Source: Symbiodinium natans
Lineage: Eukaryota; Sar; Dinophyceae; Suessiales; Symbiodiniaceae
Direction of reading: 5' to 3'
DNA length: 64,000 nucleotides
Assembly: GCA_905221605.1 (NCBI GenBank)
Contig: CAJNDS010000668.1
Coordinates: forward strand, 1,271,055-1,335,054
Below the pieces are notes generated by a model. It searched no databases. It was not told where the DNA came from and saw nothing but the letters and a program-made list of their open reading frames with translations. The position numbers and the translations under genes were made by a program. Numbering within the stretch: position 1 is the first letter of the stretch; each line of letters starts with the position of its first letter. This document shows positions 9,695 through 18,894 of the stretch, in pieces.

Positions 9695-9997
9695 GCGCAG
9701 GACTTGCAAGGTTTGTGGGGTCAGTAGGGTGAGGAAGGGCGTGGCTTAGAAGCTTGCAACTTCTTTCATGATTTTACTTCGAACGTTGGGCACTCCAGGG
9801 ACTCTGTGGGGATACTCTGGGGTTGGAACGCTCTGGGGTTGGGCTCTCCAGGAACGCTCTGGGTTGGGCACTCCTGGGACGCTGCAATCAGTCTTCAACT
9901 AGACAGGGATCCTTAGTATGCTTTAAGGTATTATCCTTAACTAAGCGGCATTGGGCTTTTTGGGGCCCTAAGTCCTAAAACCAAAAAAACTGCTCTG
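9695..9997. other. Non-coding with a short tandem repeat
   Basis: ACGCTCTGGGGTTGGG-type units of about 26 bp repeat three to four times at 9780-9880. A family E remnant (TTTAAGGTATTATCCTTAAC) lies at 9898-9965. Confidence 0.55.
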
Positions 9998-10039
9998 TCA
10001 ACTGGTGTGAGCTTTACTCGCCTCAACATGCATGGTCAG

Positions 10040-10113
10040 TTTTCTAGATGTTGGTCCCGTTTTGCGGGACCCCCTGTTGCAAGGCGTCCACTTCTCTGGG
10101 TTGGCCTTTAAAG
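10040..10113 (-). CDS. Exon
   Basis: Minus frame ALKANPEKWTPCNRGSRKTG, then PTSRKLTMHVE. It follows a family I acceptor (ATTTTTCAG). Confidence 0.65.
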
Positions 10114-10197
10114 CCTCTGAAAAATATTTACATATAGGGTCCCTTATGAACCCTAATAAGGAAGATAAAAAATGTCCCAAAACCAACCTAGGTCTAT
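10114..10197 (-). mobile_element. ILE family I
   Basis: Minus strand: GTTGGTTTTGGGACATTTTT through to ATTTTTCAG, flanked by exon-like frames on both sides. Confidence 0.75.
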
Positions 10198-10250
10198 TTT
10201 GGGGAACCCGAAACAGCCAGCAGTCGTGGTGAGGCAGCATAGTTTTCGAG
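10198..10250 (-). CDS. Exon
   Basis: Minus frame MLPHHDCWLFRVPQNRP runs into the family I donor. Short, strand supported by the introner's direction. Confidence 0.5.
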
Positions 10251-10284
10251 GCTGGGGGCCTCCGTAGTGACTGAAGGCATGCTA

Positions 10285-10430
10285 GACCCGAAACCCGAAA
10301 CCCCTAAACCCCTAAACCCCTAAACCCCTAAACCCCTAAACCCCTGAACCCCTGAACCCTAAGCCCTAAGCCCTAAACCCTAAACCCTAAACCCTAAACC
10401 CTAAACCCTAACCCTAAACCCCAAGCCCAG
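10285..10430 (+). repeat. CCCTAAA / CCCCTAAA array
   Basis: A block of eight-base CCCCTAAA units passes into seven-base CCCTAAA units and ends CCCAG, the acceptor of the next exon. Confidence 0.95.
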
Positions 10431-10477
10431 AAGATCAGCCCAGCGGCCTTCAGCGGTCGCGGCAGGGGATCCGTCAC
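10431..10477 (+). CDS. Exon
   Basis: Plus frame KISPAAFSGRGRGSV, acceptor AGCCCAG, donor AC|GTGACGG. Confidence 0.6.
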
Positions 10478-10779
10478 GTGACGGCCCTCAGAAGATTGGG
10501 GGTTTCAGGGATAGTCAGGGGTTTAGGGTTTAGGGTTCAGGGTTCAGGGTTGAGGGTTTAGCGTTTGTCAGACACATGGAAGAATAGGAAGAACCGAGTT
10601 CTGGGTTTATGGCCCCCTACTACAAGTAACAAACCCTGAGCCAAACCCCGAACCCGAAATCCAAACCGTAAACGTGAAACCCGAAAAGCTCAGGCGTGTG
10701 CAGCTTTTTAGGCCTTTCAGGCTTCTTGCATGGCCTGTTGCGGGGCCTTCGCACGCACGCAGCGAGTGAACCTAATCTC

Positions 10780-10929
10780 TGAATGTCATACTGCAACTCA
10801 ACATACTGCGACTCAAGACCTGCCTCAAGCTGACGTCGGACAAGATGGCGGCACAGCCACTGGATTGCAATCCGTGGGGAGTGTAGGAAGACATTGGCTC
10901 CTAGGCTCCTGTCACCCTACTTTGGAGTA
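10780..10929 (+). CDS. Exon-like island
   Basis: Plus frame DLPQADVGQDGGTATGLQSV in a 66-codon ORF that starts at 10730 and ends at 10930. Exon limits uncertain. Confidence 0.4.
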
Positions 10930-11028
10930 GACCCTCGAAAACAAATTATGTACTGTTTAGGTACAAGTAGCTAGAATCGAAACCCAGAACCGAAAAAAGT
11001 ATTCAAGTACAGTACTCCAAAAACCCAG

Positions 11029-11110
11029 GTCAGATCCGAACCCCGGACAAGATCGCCCGATGAGTGCCCTTGACTTGAGGAGTCCTTCATCGGCATCCTG
11101 TGTATTCAAT
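11029..11110 (+). CDS. Exon-like island
   Basis: Plus frame PMSALDLRSPSSASCVFNVV after CCCAG, running on towards an ILE-like TATA-rich stretch at 11120-11190. Confidence 0.4.
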
Positions 11111-11601
11111 GTCGTTCCTTTATGGGTTCTTTATAGGGGAGGGGATTCTAGTATACTACTTCAAAATAAGCTACTACATCTGAGCCCTTGGATAGGCTTT
11201 ACAAGGTTTAGGGTTTAAGGTTTAGGGCTTGGACAACGCCGGAGACCTCATGGCACAAAGCCCCCTCATCCCTTGCCCACAGCCCTAAGCCCTAAGCCCT
11301 AAGCCCTAAACTCTAACCCCTAAACCCGAAACCCTAGGCCGGTTAGGGTTTAGGATTTGGAGCTTGCCGTTTGTAGGCATTCCAGGCGTGAGGGCTGCGT
11401 GCCTGAATTCTTGCGGGTTCGCGGCTGGACGATCAACTCCTCTAGCGCCGAACGACCTGAAACCCTGTAACCCGGGCCTAAAACCCTAAGCCCTAAACCC
11501 AAAAACCCTAAACCCTAAACCCTAAAGCCCCAAAACCCAAAACCCAAAACCCAGAACCCCAAACCCCTAAACTCTAAACCCTAAACCCGAAACCCCTAAA
11601 C

Positions 11602-11659
11602 CCTGAGTCCAGGAGGCATAGTGCACAGGGCAGGAGCCGGGATCGAAATCGTCCATATC
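11602..11659 (-). CDS. Exon
   Basis: Minus frame KDMDDFDPGSCPVHYASWTQ. Acceptor CCGCAAG, donor CAGG|GTTTAGGGG, so the telomere repeat itself supplies the donor. Confidence 0.8.
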
Positions 11660-11666
11660 CTTGCGG

Positions 11667-11800
11667 TTGAGGGTTGAGGGTTGAGGGTTTAGGGTTTAGG
11701 GTTTAGGGTTTAGGGCTTAGGGCTTAGGGTTTACAAGGTTTAGGGTTTAGGGTTTCGGGTTTAGGGTTTAGGGTTTAGGGTTTAGGGTTTAGGGTTTAGT
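11667..11800 (+). repeat. TTTAGGG array with TTGAGGG start
   Basis: Three TTGAGGG units, then about 14 TTTAGGG units with two CTTAGGG variants. Confidence 0.95.
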
Positions 11801-12062
11801 GGAATTTTCCAAGGTTAAGGGTTTGTCTGGGTGTGTTAAGGTTTTTGTTTGAAACCCTCAGGTTTAGTGTAGGGTTTCCAGGCTTCGGGTTTTGAGGGTT
11901 GGCAACATGTAGGGTTTAAAGGCTTAGGGTTCGGGGTTTAAAGGTTTTGAGTTTGAAGGTTTAGAGTTTACAGGTTTAGTACATTGCACATCAATGGAGC
12001 CCATAGGCATGCTATAGGTTAAAGTGTTCATCGCCACTCTCCCCTTAATCAAGTTCATCTAG

Positions 12063-12405
12063 TCATGGGCACACATGGGGGTTGGGGGCGGGTTGTTCCT
12101 TTGTAGTTCTGGGATTGGCCCAGCTACTGTCTCCGTACGATACCACCACGGTTTCACTGTCCAATGGTATCCGAATCATGAGGCCGACTTCTTCTGTCGC
12201 CTTCGCAAATGACAGTAGCCGATACAGACTTTTGAGGTCTTCGACTGTCGTCTCTGTCCCCGTGTTTGCTAGGGATACTCCAGCTGCCAAGTCTGGCCGC
12301 GTTTGGCCTGCTAACCATTGCAAGCATCCAGAGCATGACCTGAACTCTGTCATCTCTGCTGGAGTGAGCAGCAGGTGGCCCTGGCTGCAAAGCCCAAAAT
12401 CCCAA
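12063..12405 (-). pseudogene. Ty1/copia polyprotein fragment (RT end to RNase H start)
   Basis: The minus frame holds GCLQWLAGQTRPDLAAGVSL, then about 35 residues later VVVSYGDSSWANPRTTKEQ. These are the 'LQWLAGQTRPD' and 'YxDxxWAN...T..' signatures at the end of reverse transcriptase and start of RNase H in Ty1/copia elements. Only about 100 codons remain and no LTR is seen, so this is a relic or a captured exon. Confidence 0.85.
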
Positions 12406-12580
12406 ACCCTAAGAATGAGAAAGCTCCAAACCCGTAAACCAGGAACCCACAGCTGGGTGGGTGTGATAAGACTTGAACTCTTTAGGGTTAAGGGTTTAGT
12501 TTAGCGCCCATGGAACTAGATTTCTTTCACGTCTTGCCTAGTAGCACGAAAACCCGCCACTATGGTGCAGACGAACAGCC

Positions 12581-12726
12581 ATACTATCCCAAAACTATAA
12601 CACCTCAGCTCTAAAGAAGGGACAGACTTGCTGGAAAACCCCCCCTGTCAAGCCATACTATCCCTAAACTATAACACCTCAGCCTTAAAGGAAGGACAAA
12701 AGTTGTGGAAAAACCCCTGTCAAGCC
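12581..12726 (+). repeat. 73-bp tandem duplication
   Basis: GCCATACTATCCC, ACTATAACACCTCAG and CCCCTGTCAA recur in the same order at 12581 and about 12652. Confidence 0.85.
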
Positions 12727-12744
12727 TTTAAACCAGACAAGTTG

Positions 12745-12833
12745 TAGCTGCCGCCTGCGTGGCTCCGCGTTGGCGAAGTGGCAAGTTGTGCCGTTCGGAG
12801 CCGTTGCCGTTCACACCAGCCGCCTTCGAATAT
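12745..12833 (+). CDS. Exon 1 of a plus-strand series
   Basis: Plus frame KLCRSEPLPFTPAAFEYY. With a GA donor (TAC|GAGTAGGG) it continues in frame into 12993-13086. The minus strand is also open. Confidence 0.55.
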
Positions 12834-12992
12834 TACGAGTAGGGTTTAGGATTTAGGGTTTAGGGTTTAAGGTTTAGGGTTCAGGGTTTAGGGTTTTGGG
12901 TTTAGGGTTTAGGGTTTAGGGCTTAGGGCTTAGGGCTTTTAAGGTTTCGGGGCTGCACAGTTTTCTTAATTCAGGGCTCGGCAAAGGCCTAG

Positions 12993-13086
12993 GACGACGC
13001 GGATGCCGCTGGCACGAAAATCATGCTGATTCAGCCGGCCTCCGCGTGTTCTGGCCGGCCAAACGTGCGGACCACCACAGCGAAGG
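12993..13086 (+). CDS. Exon 2 of a plus-strand series
   Basis: Plus frame DDADAAGTKIMLIQPASACS followed by GRPNVRTTTAK. Acceptor GGCCTAG, donor AAGG|GTTTAGGG. It joins in frame to 13403 (AAG G + AT GGA). Confidence 0.65.
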
Positions 13087-13089
13087 GTT

Positions 13090-13200
13090 TAGGGTTTAGG
13101 GTTTAGGGTTTAGGGTTTAGGGTTTAGGGTTTAGGGTTTAGGGTCTAGGGTTTAGGGTTTAGGGTTTAGGGTTCAGGGTTCAGGGTTTAGGGTTTAGGGG
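13090..13200 (+). repeat. TTTAGGG array inside an intron
   Basis: Fifteen or so units immediately after the donor of exon 12993-13086. Confidence 0.95.
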
Positions 13201-13402
13201 GTCGGTTCGCGGAATAACTATTCCTTAGGGCAGGGGTATTTGACTCTCTGGCCGGGTACGTATGTAGAATGCAGGTTGCACAGCTTCGCATTTCATAAGC
13301 ATCTGCCCTGCTCGATACCAGGTTTTGATATGATAAATCATACTTTTTCCCAAGGAACTCAAAACCGAATCTTTCGCAGAAGGGTAGCACTGGGCTACCA
13401 AG

Positions 13403-13504
13403 ATGGAGAGGCCCGGTCAGATGTCAGACTGTTAGCCGGGCGCGTGGTCGACTTGCGACAGGCTCGTCTAGGGATTGGGAGGAGCTCAAAACTTGAGATT
13501 TTGG
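13403..13504 (+). CDS. Exon 3 of a plus-strand series
   Basis: Plus frame DGEARSDVRLLAGRVVDLRQ then ARLGIGRSSKLEIL. The acceptor is the right end of a family A ILE (CACTGGGCTACCAAG at 13388-13402). The donor is TTGG|GTTTAG. Confidence 0.65.
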
Positions 13505-13520
13505 GTTTAGTTAATTCATG

Positions 13521-13564
13521 TTTTCTTTTTTTTTTTTTTTTTTTGGGGGGGGGGGGGGGGGGGC
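13521..13564 (+). repeat. poly-T then poly-G tract
   Basis: About 24 T followed by about 18 G. Confidence 0.95.
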
Positions 13565-13739
13565 GGGGAGCTGATGCCTACATGCCTAGATGAACGTGTC
13601 CCCCTAGCTCCCTCCGTAACACACAAAACTGATCTCCACAAACCCTACATCCAAACCCTAAACCCTAAACCCTAAACCCTAAACCCTACACCCTACACCC
13701 TACACCCTAAACCCTAAACCCTAAATCCAAACCCTCAAG

Positions 13740-13827
13740 CCCATCCGCCTGTGTTGCTTGCGGAGCGTCCGAGCCCAGGAGGGCTCTCTTCAAGAGCTCC
13801 AGCCACATGGAGCAGTTGAAGACATTC
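13740..13827 (-). CDS. Exon downstream of family H introner
   Basis: Minus frame NVFNCSMWLELLKRALLGSD then APQATQADG. Spliced to 13967-14022 the frame reads VFDWK|NVFNCS without a break, which fixes the strand better than codon content, since the plus strand is open too. Confidence 0.75.
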
Positions 13828-13966
13828 CTGGGACTCTAAACCCTAAACCCTAAACCCTAAACCCTAAACTCTTTTTACCTACAGCTCTAGTAGGAACTAG
13901 CCTTAACTAGTAGGTATAACCCCATAAAACATAAAACAAAATGTAAGTAAAGAAGGTCCCAGGTTC
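13828..13966 (-). mobile_element. ILE family H forming a GA-AG intron, with nested CCCTAAA array
   Basis: Inverted ends CCTGGGAC and GGTCCCAGG. The duplicated GAA at the insertion site supplies a GA donor (GGAA|GAACCTGG) and CCCAG is the acceptor. A CCCTAAA array sits just inside the left end (13838-13871). Confidence 0.8.
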
Positions 13967-14022
13967 TTCCAGTCGAACACTTTCTGATCCGTGTTGCTCT
14001 CGTTCCTTGGCTTGCTTGGAAG
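13967..14022 (-). CDS. Exon upstream of family H introner
   Basis: Minus frame SKPRNESNTDQKVFDWK. Acceptor GGCTTCCAAG is the end of the composite element at 14016-14266. Confidence 0.75.
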
Positions 14023-14266
14023 CCCTTTTGACTTAGTAAGCTAGGCTGCCCAGTAACCAAAGCTTAAAAAGGGTGCCCTTGTTTGCTTAAAGGGGTTTAT
14101 AAGGGAACCTAAACCCCCCCAAAAAGGAATAAGGGTACTACTGGGCATCCTAGTAAGTACTCTCCAAGTCTACTTAGTACCCTCTAAAAGATCGTGAATA
14201 ATCTCCATAACCCAACTTACTAACCTTACTTAATATGCTAAGTCAAAAGAGGGCCGCCAAGTAGGG
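14016..14266. mobile_element. ILE family F split by an ILE A'
   Basis: F ends CTTGGAAGCCCTTTTGACTT and AAGTCAAAAGAGGGCCGCC are inverted. An A' element (14038-14155, CTAGGCTGCCCAGTAACC to CTGGGCATCCTAG) lies inside, flanked by TAAG on both sides, consistent with a 4-bp target duplication. Confidence 0.8.
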
Positions 14267-14555
14267 GATTAGGGAGGGTGTCAGACCCCTTGATTAAGGA
14301 ACCCCTGAACCCTAAACCCTACACCCTAAACCCTAAACAAGGATGGATTTGGGACTTCTGATGGCCCTCAACTGCACAAAAAAGGCCTAAGCCCACAGTC
14401 CAGGCTGGAAACCCTAATCCCGAATTGGGGAGTTCTTCAGCTAGGAAGACGGAACCTAGAACCCAAAAAAGAAACAAATCACATGAAGCCGAGAACCTAA
14501 ACCATACCACCCCCTCGAATAGACCTTACGTACTGAACGTTCAGGGATTAGCTGC

Positions 14556-14636
14556 CTGCTTTGCGCATAACTACTTCGGGAGACTTCTCATGCCATGCTT
14601 GGCACAGCCTCAAGATCAAGCCTGCCGAAAAATCCC
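14556..14636 (-). CDS. Exon-like island
   Basis: Minus frame LILRLCQAWHEKSPEVVMRK. The plus strand (AACFAHNYFGRLLMPCLAQP) is also open. Minus fits the neighbouring exon series. Confidence 0.45.
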
Positions 14637-14746
14637 CAACCCTACACCCTCAACCCTGAAGGTTTTTAGGGGGTTAGGGGTTGAGGGTTTAGGGTTTGGG
14701 GTTTGGGGTTCCTAAACCCTAAACCCGAAACCCTAAATCCTAAACC

Positions 14747-14840
14747 CCACATCATCTCCGCCGATCCAAGCCGGGCTTCAGCACCAAACTTTGCCTCAGA
14801 GGCCGGGGCAAAAGCAAAGGCTCAACTGCATGGATCCGCT
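14747..14840 (+). CDS. Exon-like island
   Basis: Plus frame IISADPSRASAPNFASEAGA then KAKAQLHGS, ending at a possible GC donor. Confidence 0.45.
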
Positions 14841-14968
14841 TAAATCAGGAACCCTCCCTTCCCCCCCCCTTTTTCAGGGAAAAAAAGAAAGAGGTGGATT
14901 AACACCAAAGTTGTTGTCTAAACCCAACCCTAAAATCCCTGAACCCTAGCCCTAAACCCCAAACCCAG

Positions 14969-15053
14969 AGCCAAGTTGCACCACATCATCGAGGACCACG
15001 TATTCCGGACGGCGCGACTTCCGCCAGAAGCTTGGCATGCTTGGGAAGCGAGC
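14969..15053. CDS. Exon on one side of a family A introner (strand undecided)
   Basis: Plus reads AKLHHIIEDHVFRTARLPPE; minus reads FPSMPSFWRKSRRPEYVVLD. Removing the element and one copy of the GAGC/GCTC duplication joins this to 15190-15232 in frame on both strands. Confidence 0.65.
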
Positions 15054-15189
15054 CTTAGTAGCCCAGTAGCCCTAAACCCTAAACCCTAAACCCTAAACCC
15101 TAAACCCTAAACCTTTTTTTGGGCTGGTTACCTTTTTCAGGGAACCCAGAACCAGAAAAAGGGTAAAGGGTACCACTGGGCTACCAAGG
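15054..15189. mobile_element. ILE family A with internal CCCTAAA array
   Basis: Ends CTTAGTAGCCCAGTAG and CACTGGGCTACCAAG. GAGC is duplicated at both edges. A run of CCCTAAA units (15071-15113) occupies the left half of the element. Splicing could be GA-AG (plus) or GC-AG (minus). Confidence 0.85.
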
Positions 15190-15232
15190 AGCAGTTTCGG
15201 AGATATCAAGGAGGTCCAGGGCCTGCAGCTTA
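15190..15232. CDS. Exon on the other side of the family A introner
   Basis: Plus reads SSFGDIKEVQGLQL; minus reads KLQALDLLDISETA. Both frames continue across the introner. Confidence 0.6.
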
Positions 15233-15239
15233 GGTTTTC

Positions 15240-15296
15240 GGGTTTAATTAGGGTTTAGGGTTGAGGGTTGAGGGTTTAGGGTTTAGGGTTTAGGGT

Positions 15297-15335
<39 letters not shown>

Positions 15336-15525
15336 GGTTTAGGGTTTAGGGTTTAGGGTTGAGGGTTTAGGGCTTCTGGCTTGGGGTTTGGGGTTTGGGG
15401 TTTGGGGTTGGGGGTTGGGGGTTGGGGGTTGGGGGGTTTGGGGTTTGGGGTTTGGGGTTTGGGGTTTGGGGTTGGGGGTTGGGGGTTGGGGGGTTTGGGG
15501 TTTGGGGTTTGGGGCTTGGGATTCC
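15240..15525 (+). repeat. Blocks of TTTAGGG, TTGAGGG and TTTGGGG
   Basis: Variant units occur in homogeneous runs: TTGAGGG about 15296-15346, TTTGGGG/TTGGGGG about 15381-15515. Confidence 0.95.
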
Positions 15526-16143
15526 AGAAAGGCTTCCTAGCTAAAAGGCTCGCCCCCCAAGAAGTGCATGTGGTCTAGGAAGGCTTGGGCACCCTAAACT
15601 GCTAAACCCTATACCCTGAACTCCTACAAAACCCTAAACCCTAAACCCCAAACCCCAAACCCTAAACCCTAAACCCTGAACCCTGATTCCAATAAAGGGC
15701 TTCCACATTCAAGGGTCGGGCTCTGCAGAATCGAGGGCTAAACCCTCAACCCTCAACCCTCTACCCTCAACCCTAAACCCTAAACTCTCTACCCTGAACC
15801 CTAAACCCTCAACCCTCAACCCTAAACTCTCAACCCTCTACCCTCCACCGTAAACCCTCAACCCTAAACCCTAAACCCTCAACCCAAAACCCTAAAACGA
15901 TGTGGGACAAGGTCCTGACCCCCAGAACCCCCCCCCCCCCCCCCCCCACTTCGCTTCACGGCAACCTCAGACTCAAAGGATGAACTGAGTGTAGAGAGTT
16001 TGGGGCCAACTTAGGGTTTAGGGTTTAGGGTTAGGGTTTAGGGTTTAGGGTTTAGGGCTTAGGGTTTAGGATTTAGAGTTTAAAGTTTAGAGTTTAGGGT
16101 TTAGGTTATGGAGGGTTTAGGGTTTTTGGGGTTAGGGCTCAAG

Positions 16144-16285
16144 GTTCTAGCTTTTGGCTACGATTCTGCAGCATCCGGGTTTGTGATAAAACTACTTTCG
16201 GAGTCTTCCGGTTTCAAATTGCTTCAAGGTTTTCGGATGGGGACGTGTGTCACAACTCCCAAAACGCCCTTCGTACTTTTCAAAC
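16144..16285 (+). CDS. Exon
   Basis: Plus frame VLAFGYDSAASGFVIKLLSE, then SSGFKLLQGFRMGTCVTTP. Acceptor CTCAAG. Unrecognised. Confidence 0.6.
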
Positions 16286-16331
16286 CCTATAATAGCCCTA
16301 AACCCCACTAAACCTCCCTAAAGACCCCAAA

Positions 16332-16420
16332 CCCGAGCGGTCCCGCGCAACGGGCGTGTCGGGCGCAGTGTCGCCCGACGTGAGGGCTGAGGACTCAGTT
16401 TGGAAGCCCTCCTTCAAGTG
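16332..16420. CDS. GC-rich exon-like island, strand undecided
   Basis: Plus SGAVSPDVRAEDSVWKPSFK and minus LHLKEGFQTESSALTSGDTA are equally convincing and equally GC3-rich. Confidence 0.5.
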
Positions 16421-16579
16421 GAGTTTAGGGTTTAGGGCGTTTCGGGTTTTAGGGTTTTTAGGGTTCTTAGGGTTTTTCGGGTTCTTAGGGTTTTTAGGGT
16501 TTTTTAGGGTGTAAGGTTTAAGCCTAAAACGTAAAGCCAAACCGCCTATGGGGTGCTCCTTGCTTTTTGTTGTTTTCCA

Positions 16580-16612
16580 GGAGGAACGTCATAACACAAG
16601 ACATCCACAAGG
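16580..16612 (+). CDS. Very short exon with strong acceptor
   Basis: The polypyrimidine tract GCTTTTTGTTGTTTTCCAG directly precedes it. Plus frame RNVITQDIHKG. Confidence 0.45.
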
Positions 16613-16767
16613 GGAACCCTAAACCCAAAGGTGGGATGGGGGTGGGGGCTTAGTAAGTAGGTACTAACCTAAAACCTAGGGCCCCGAAGCCCACAATTTG
16701 TTCAAAAGGTTTAGGGTTTAGGGTTTAGGGTTTAGGGCTTCGGCCAAAGGTGACGTAAATCCTCAAC

Positions 16768-16845
16768 CGCACGGCTCCTGGCTCACGAGGTCCAGCGCTT
16801 TCTGCTTGTAGCGCTTCCAGCGCTCCTCTTGGTCCTGCAGCCAAG
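16768..16845 (-). CDS. Exon
   Basis: Minus frame WLQDQEERWKRYKQKALDLV then SQEPCG, a charged helix. Acceptor TTTGGAG, donor GCG|GTTGAGG. CCCTAAA array upstream. Confidence 0.75.
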
Positions 16846-16921
16846 CTCCAAACCCTAAACCCTAAACCCTAAACCCCTCCCCTAAACCCTAAACCCTAAA
16901 CCCCAAAACTACAAAGGTCGG

Positions 16922-17032
16922 GGGGGGCTTAGCAAGTAGTCAGGACTGTTAAGTAGGGTACCCCAACTATAAGGTCCCTTTCTGGGGTGTTTGGAAGCTC
17001 TGCATTGTACCTACTCGCTAAGTCCCCCCGAT
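16922..17032. mobile_element. ILE family G
   Basis: GGGGGGCTTAGCAAGTAG and CTACTCGCTAAGTCCCCCC are near-perfect inverted ends. A half copy lies at 16640-16690. Confidence 0.8.
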
Positions 17033-17086
17033 CCCTAATGTTGGACCCCTTTGGTGTGTGGCCCCCAACCCCCCTCCCCAGAACAG

Positions 17087-17212
17087 TCGAAGCTGGTGTT
17101 CGCCCTGTTTATACCGGTCCACGGGTTTTCTCATCGGGAGGAGTTTAGAAAGCGATGTCCGGCAATTGATTTCAAACGGGCGTTCTTACAACACACGGAC
17201 GATTTGACCTAA
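17087..17212 (+). CDS. Exon-like ORF with stop
   Basis: Plus frame SKLVFALFIPVHGFSHREEF, then RKRCPAIDFKRAFLQHTDDL, TAA at 17210. Acceptor GAACAG. Confidence 0.6.
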   Translation, partial: SKLVFALFIPVHGFSHREEFRKRCPAIDFKRAFLQHTDDLT

Positions 17213-17340
17213 TAGCGCACCCCCCAACAGTCAGGGTGCCCTGAATAGCCCGGCCAACATGACTTAATTCAGGAGGTCCCTGCTTGAGCAGGTCCGACAT
17301 TAATTATTCTCTAAATCGTTTTGGGATCCTTCAAAAACAG

Positions 17341-17394
17341 GATGAAGAGTTTTTTTGGCGTTGGAATCTCTGAAAGGTTCCCGGATCTTCGCAA
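17341..17394 (+). CDS. Exon
   Basis: Plus frame MKSFFGVGISERFPDLR between AACAG and CAA|GTAGCTG. Confidence 0.6.
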
Positions 17395-17736
17395 GTAGCT
17401 GAATGTAGAAACCTCTTCCTTAGATCATGTAGGGACTTTGATCCGGGCTTTGAGGCAGATTATTTAAGATTTGTTGAAAGATGAAGGTGTAGAAAGATTG
17501 GGGGCGGAACCTCGAAGCCCACAAAGAATCTCTCAGCCTGAAGATTTCAGGATTTAGGGTTTACCAGGTTTCCTGACCCTCTACTAGGCCCTACACCCCC
17601 AAGCCCTAAATCCTGAACCCTGAGACCTTCTAAAAACCCTGAATCCAGGTCGCTAGACCCTCAACTTGTAACTCCATTCATCGATACAAGGTCTTGGCAT
17701 TTACAAACAGCCAGTCCTGAATCCTGAATAGCGATT

Positions 17737-17800
17737 ACAGACCCCCATGATACTCCCCATTATATAAGGACTGTTAGTAAAAGGTGGAACATCCCGACTA
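17737..17800. mobile_element. ILE family D remnant
   Basis: TAAGGACTGTTAGTAAAAGG and GGAACATCCC match the right half of family D. Confidence 0.7.
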
Positions 17801-18130
17801 CTAAGTATACCTACGAGGTCAATTTGTTTGTGGTGGGGCCCGCTGAAATTAACAATTTCGAGAGGGGACGCCCCAGGAAAAAATAAAAACACAGCTTCAA
17901 ACAGACCCCTACGCCCTAAAAAAAATAAATAAAGTTAGGCTCCAAGAAACGCTGCACCCCCGAAAGCCGCCAACTTCAACAGCTGGGGCCGTGAAACTAA
18001 AAAACGAGCCCAAAAGCCCACCCATCTCCCCCAACCCCTCCCCCCCCACCCCCTCAACACACTTCCCTAAACCCTAAACCCTAAACCCAAAACCCAAAAC
18101 CCTAAACCCTAAACCCTTTACCCTAAACTC

Positions 18131-18223
18131 TGAGCCCTACTCCCTCGATGCCTTGTTGCCACCTGACTGAGTCGGGGTTGGCCAGGTGCGGGCTTCGCGG
18201 AGCCTCGGGCCACCGAAGATATG
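18131..18223 (-). CDS. Exon-like island
   Basis: Minus frame HIFGGPRLREARTWPTPTQS after CCCTAG. A second minus frame is also open. Confidence 0.5.
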
Positions 18224-18353
18224 CAAGCTAGGGTTTAGGGTTTAGGGTTCAGGGTTCAGGGTTCAGGGTTCAGGGTTTAGGGTTTAGGTCTTAGGGTTTT
18301 GGAGTTTCGGGTTTCGGGTTCAGGGTTTAAGGTGGGTTTGGGGTGTAGAGTGT

Positions 18354-18440
18354 TTACTTGGGATTCATGGGTGGGCATAAGAAGGGTTCGAAGTACCCCT
18401 AACAGGGTTTACAAGTACGATTAATGACCATGCTTATAAC
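18354..18440. mobile_element. ILE family C truncated by a CCCTAAA array
   Basis: Left end CTTGGGATTCATGGGTGGG and the core are present. The right inverted end is replaced by CCCTAAA/CCCTGAA units from 18441. Confidence 0.7.
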
Positions 18441-18776
18441 CCCAAACCCTAAACCCTGAACCCTGAACCCTGAACATTAAACCCAGTTCTGGTTTTTGAT
18501 TTTGGGTTGAGGGCTTACAAAATTTAGGGCTGAGGCACTTTCTAGGTGTTACTTTTTTCGGGCTTATGGGTAGTGGGTATATTAGGGTTAGAATGTAGGG
18601 TTTTAAGGGTTTAGGGTTTTGGGGAGAGGTTTGAGTTGTCTAAGGGTTTGGGCGTCTAGGGTTTAGGGGTTTAGGGCTTAGGGTTCAGGGCGTCGGTTTT
18701 AGGGGCTCAAGGAGAACCGCAAACAAGGACAAACCATCGAGCAGCGGTCTGCAGCTTGAATGCTGCGTTCGTCTCC

Positions 18777-18893
18777 GCACACTGTTCAAGGGTTTATAAG
18801 GGGCTTACTAACAGTCCTTAATCGAGACTATAGTACCCCAGCCATTATTATCCCCATTAAGGACAGTTGGTATAAGGGGGGAACATCCACTAC
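18777..18893. mobile_element. ILE family D
   Basis: ACTAACAGTCCTTAATCGAG and GTATAAGGGGGGAACATCC are inverted and enclose a GTACCCCAGC-type centre. Confidence 0.8.
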
Positions 18894-18894
18894 G

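Noticed and set aside
13735-13840. Plus-strand zinc-finger-like exon CVACGASEPRRALFKSSSHM
   Set aside because: The opposite strand joins a neighbouring exon in frame across a family H introner, so the plus reading is most likely antisense.
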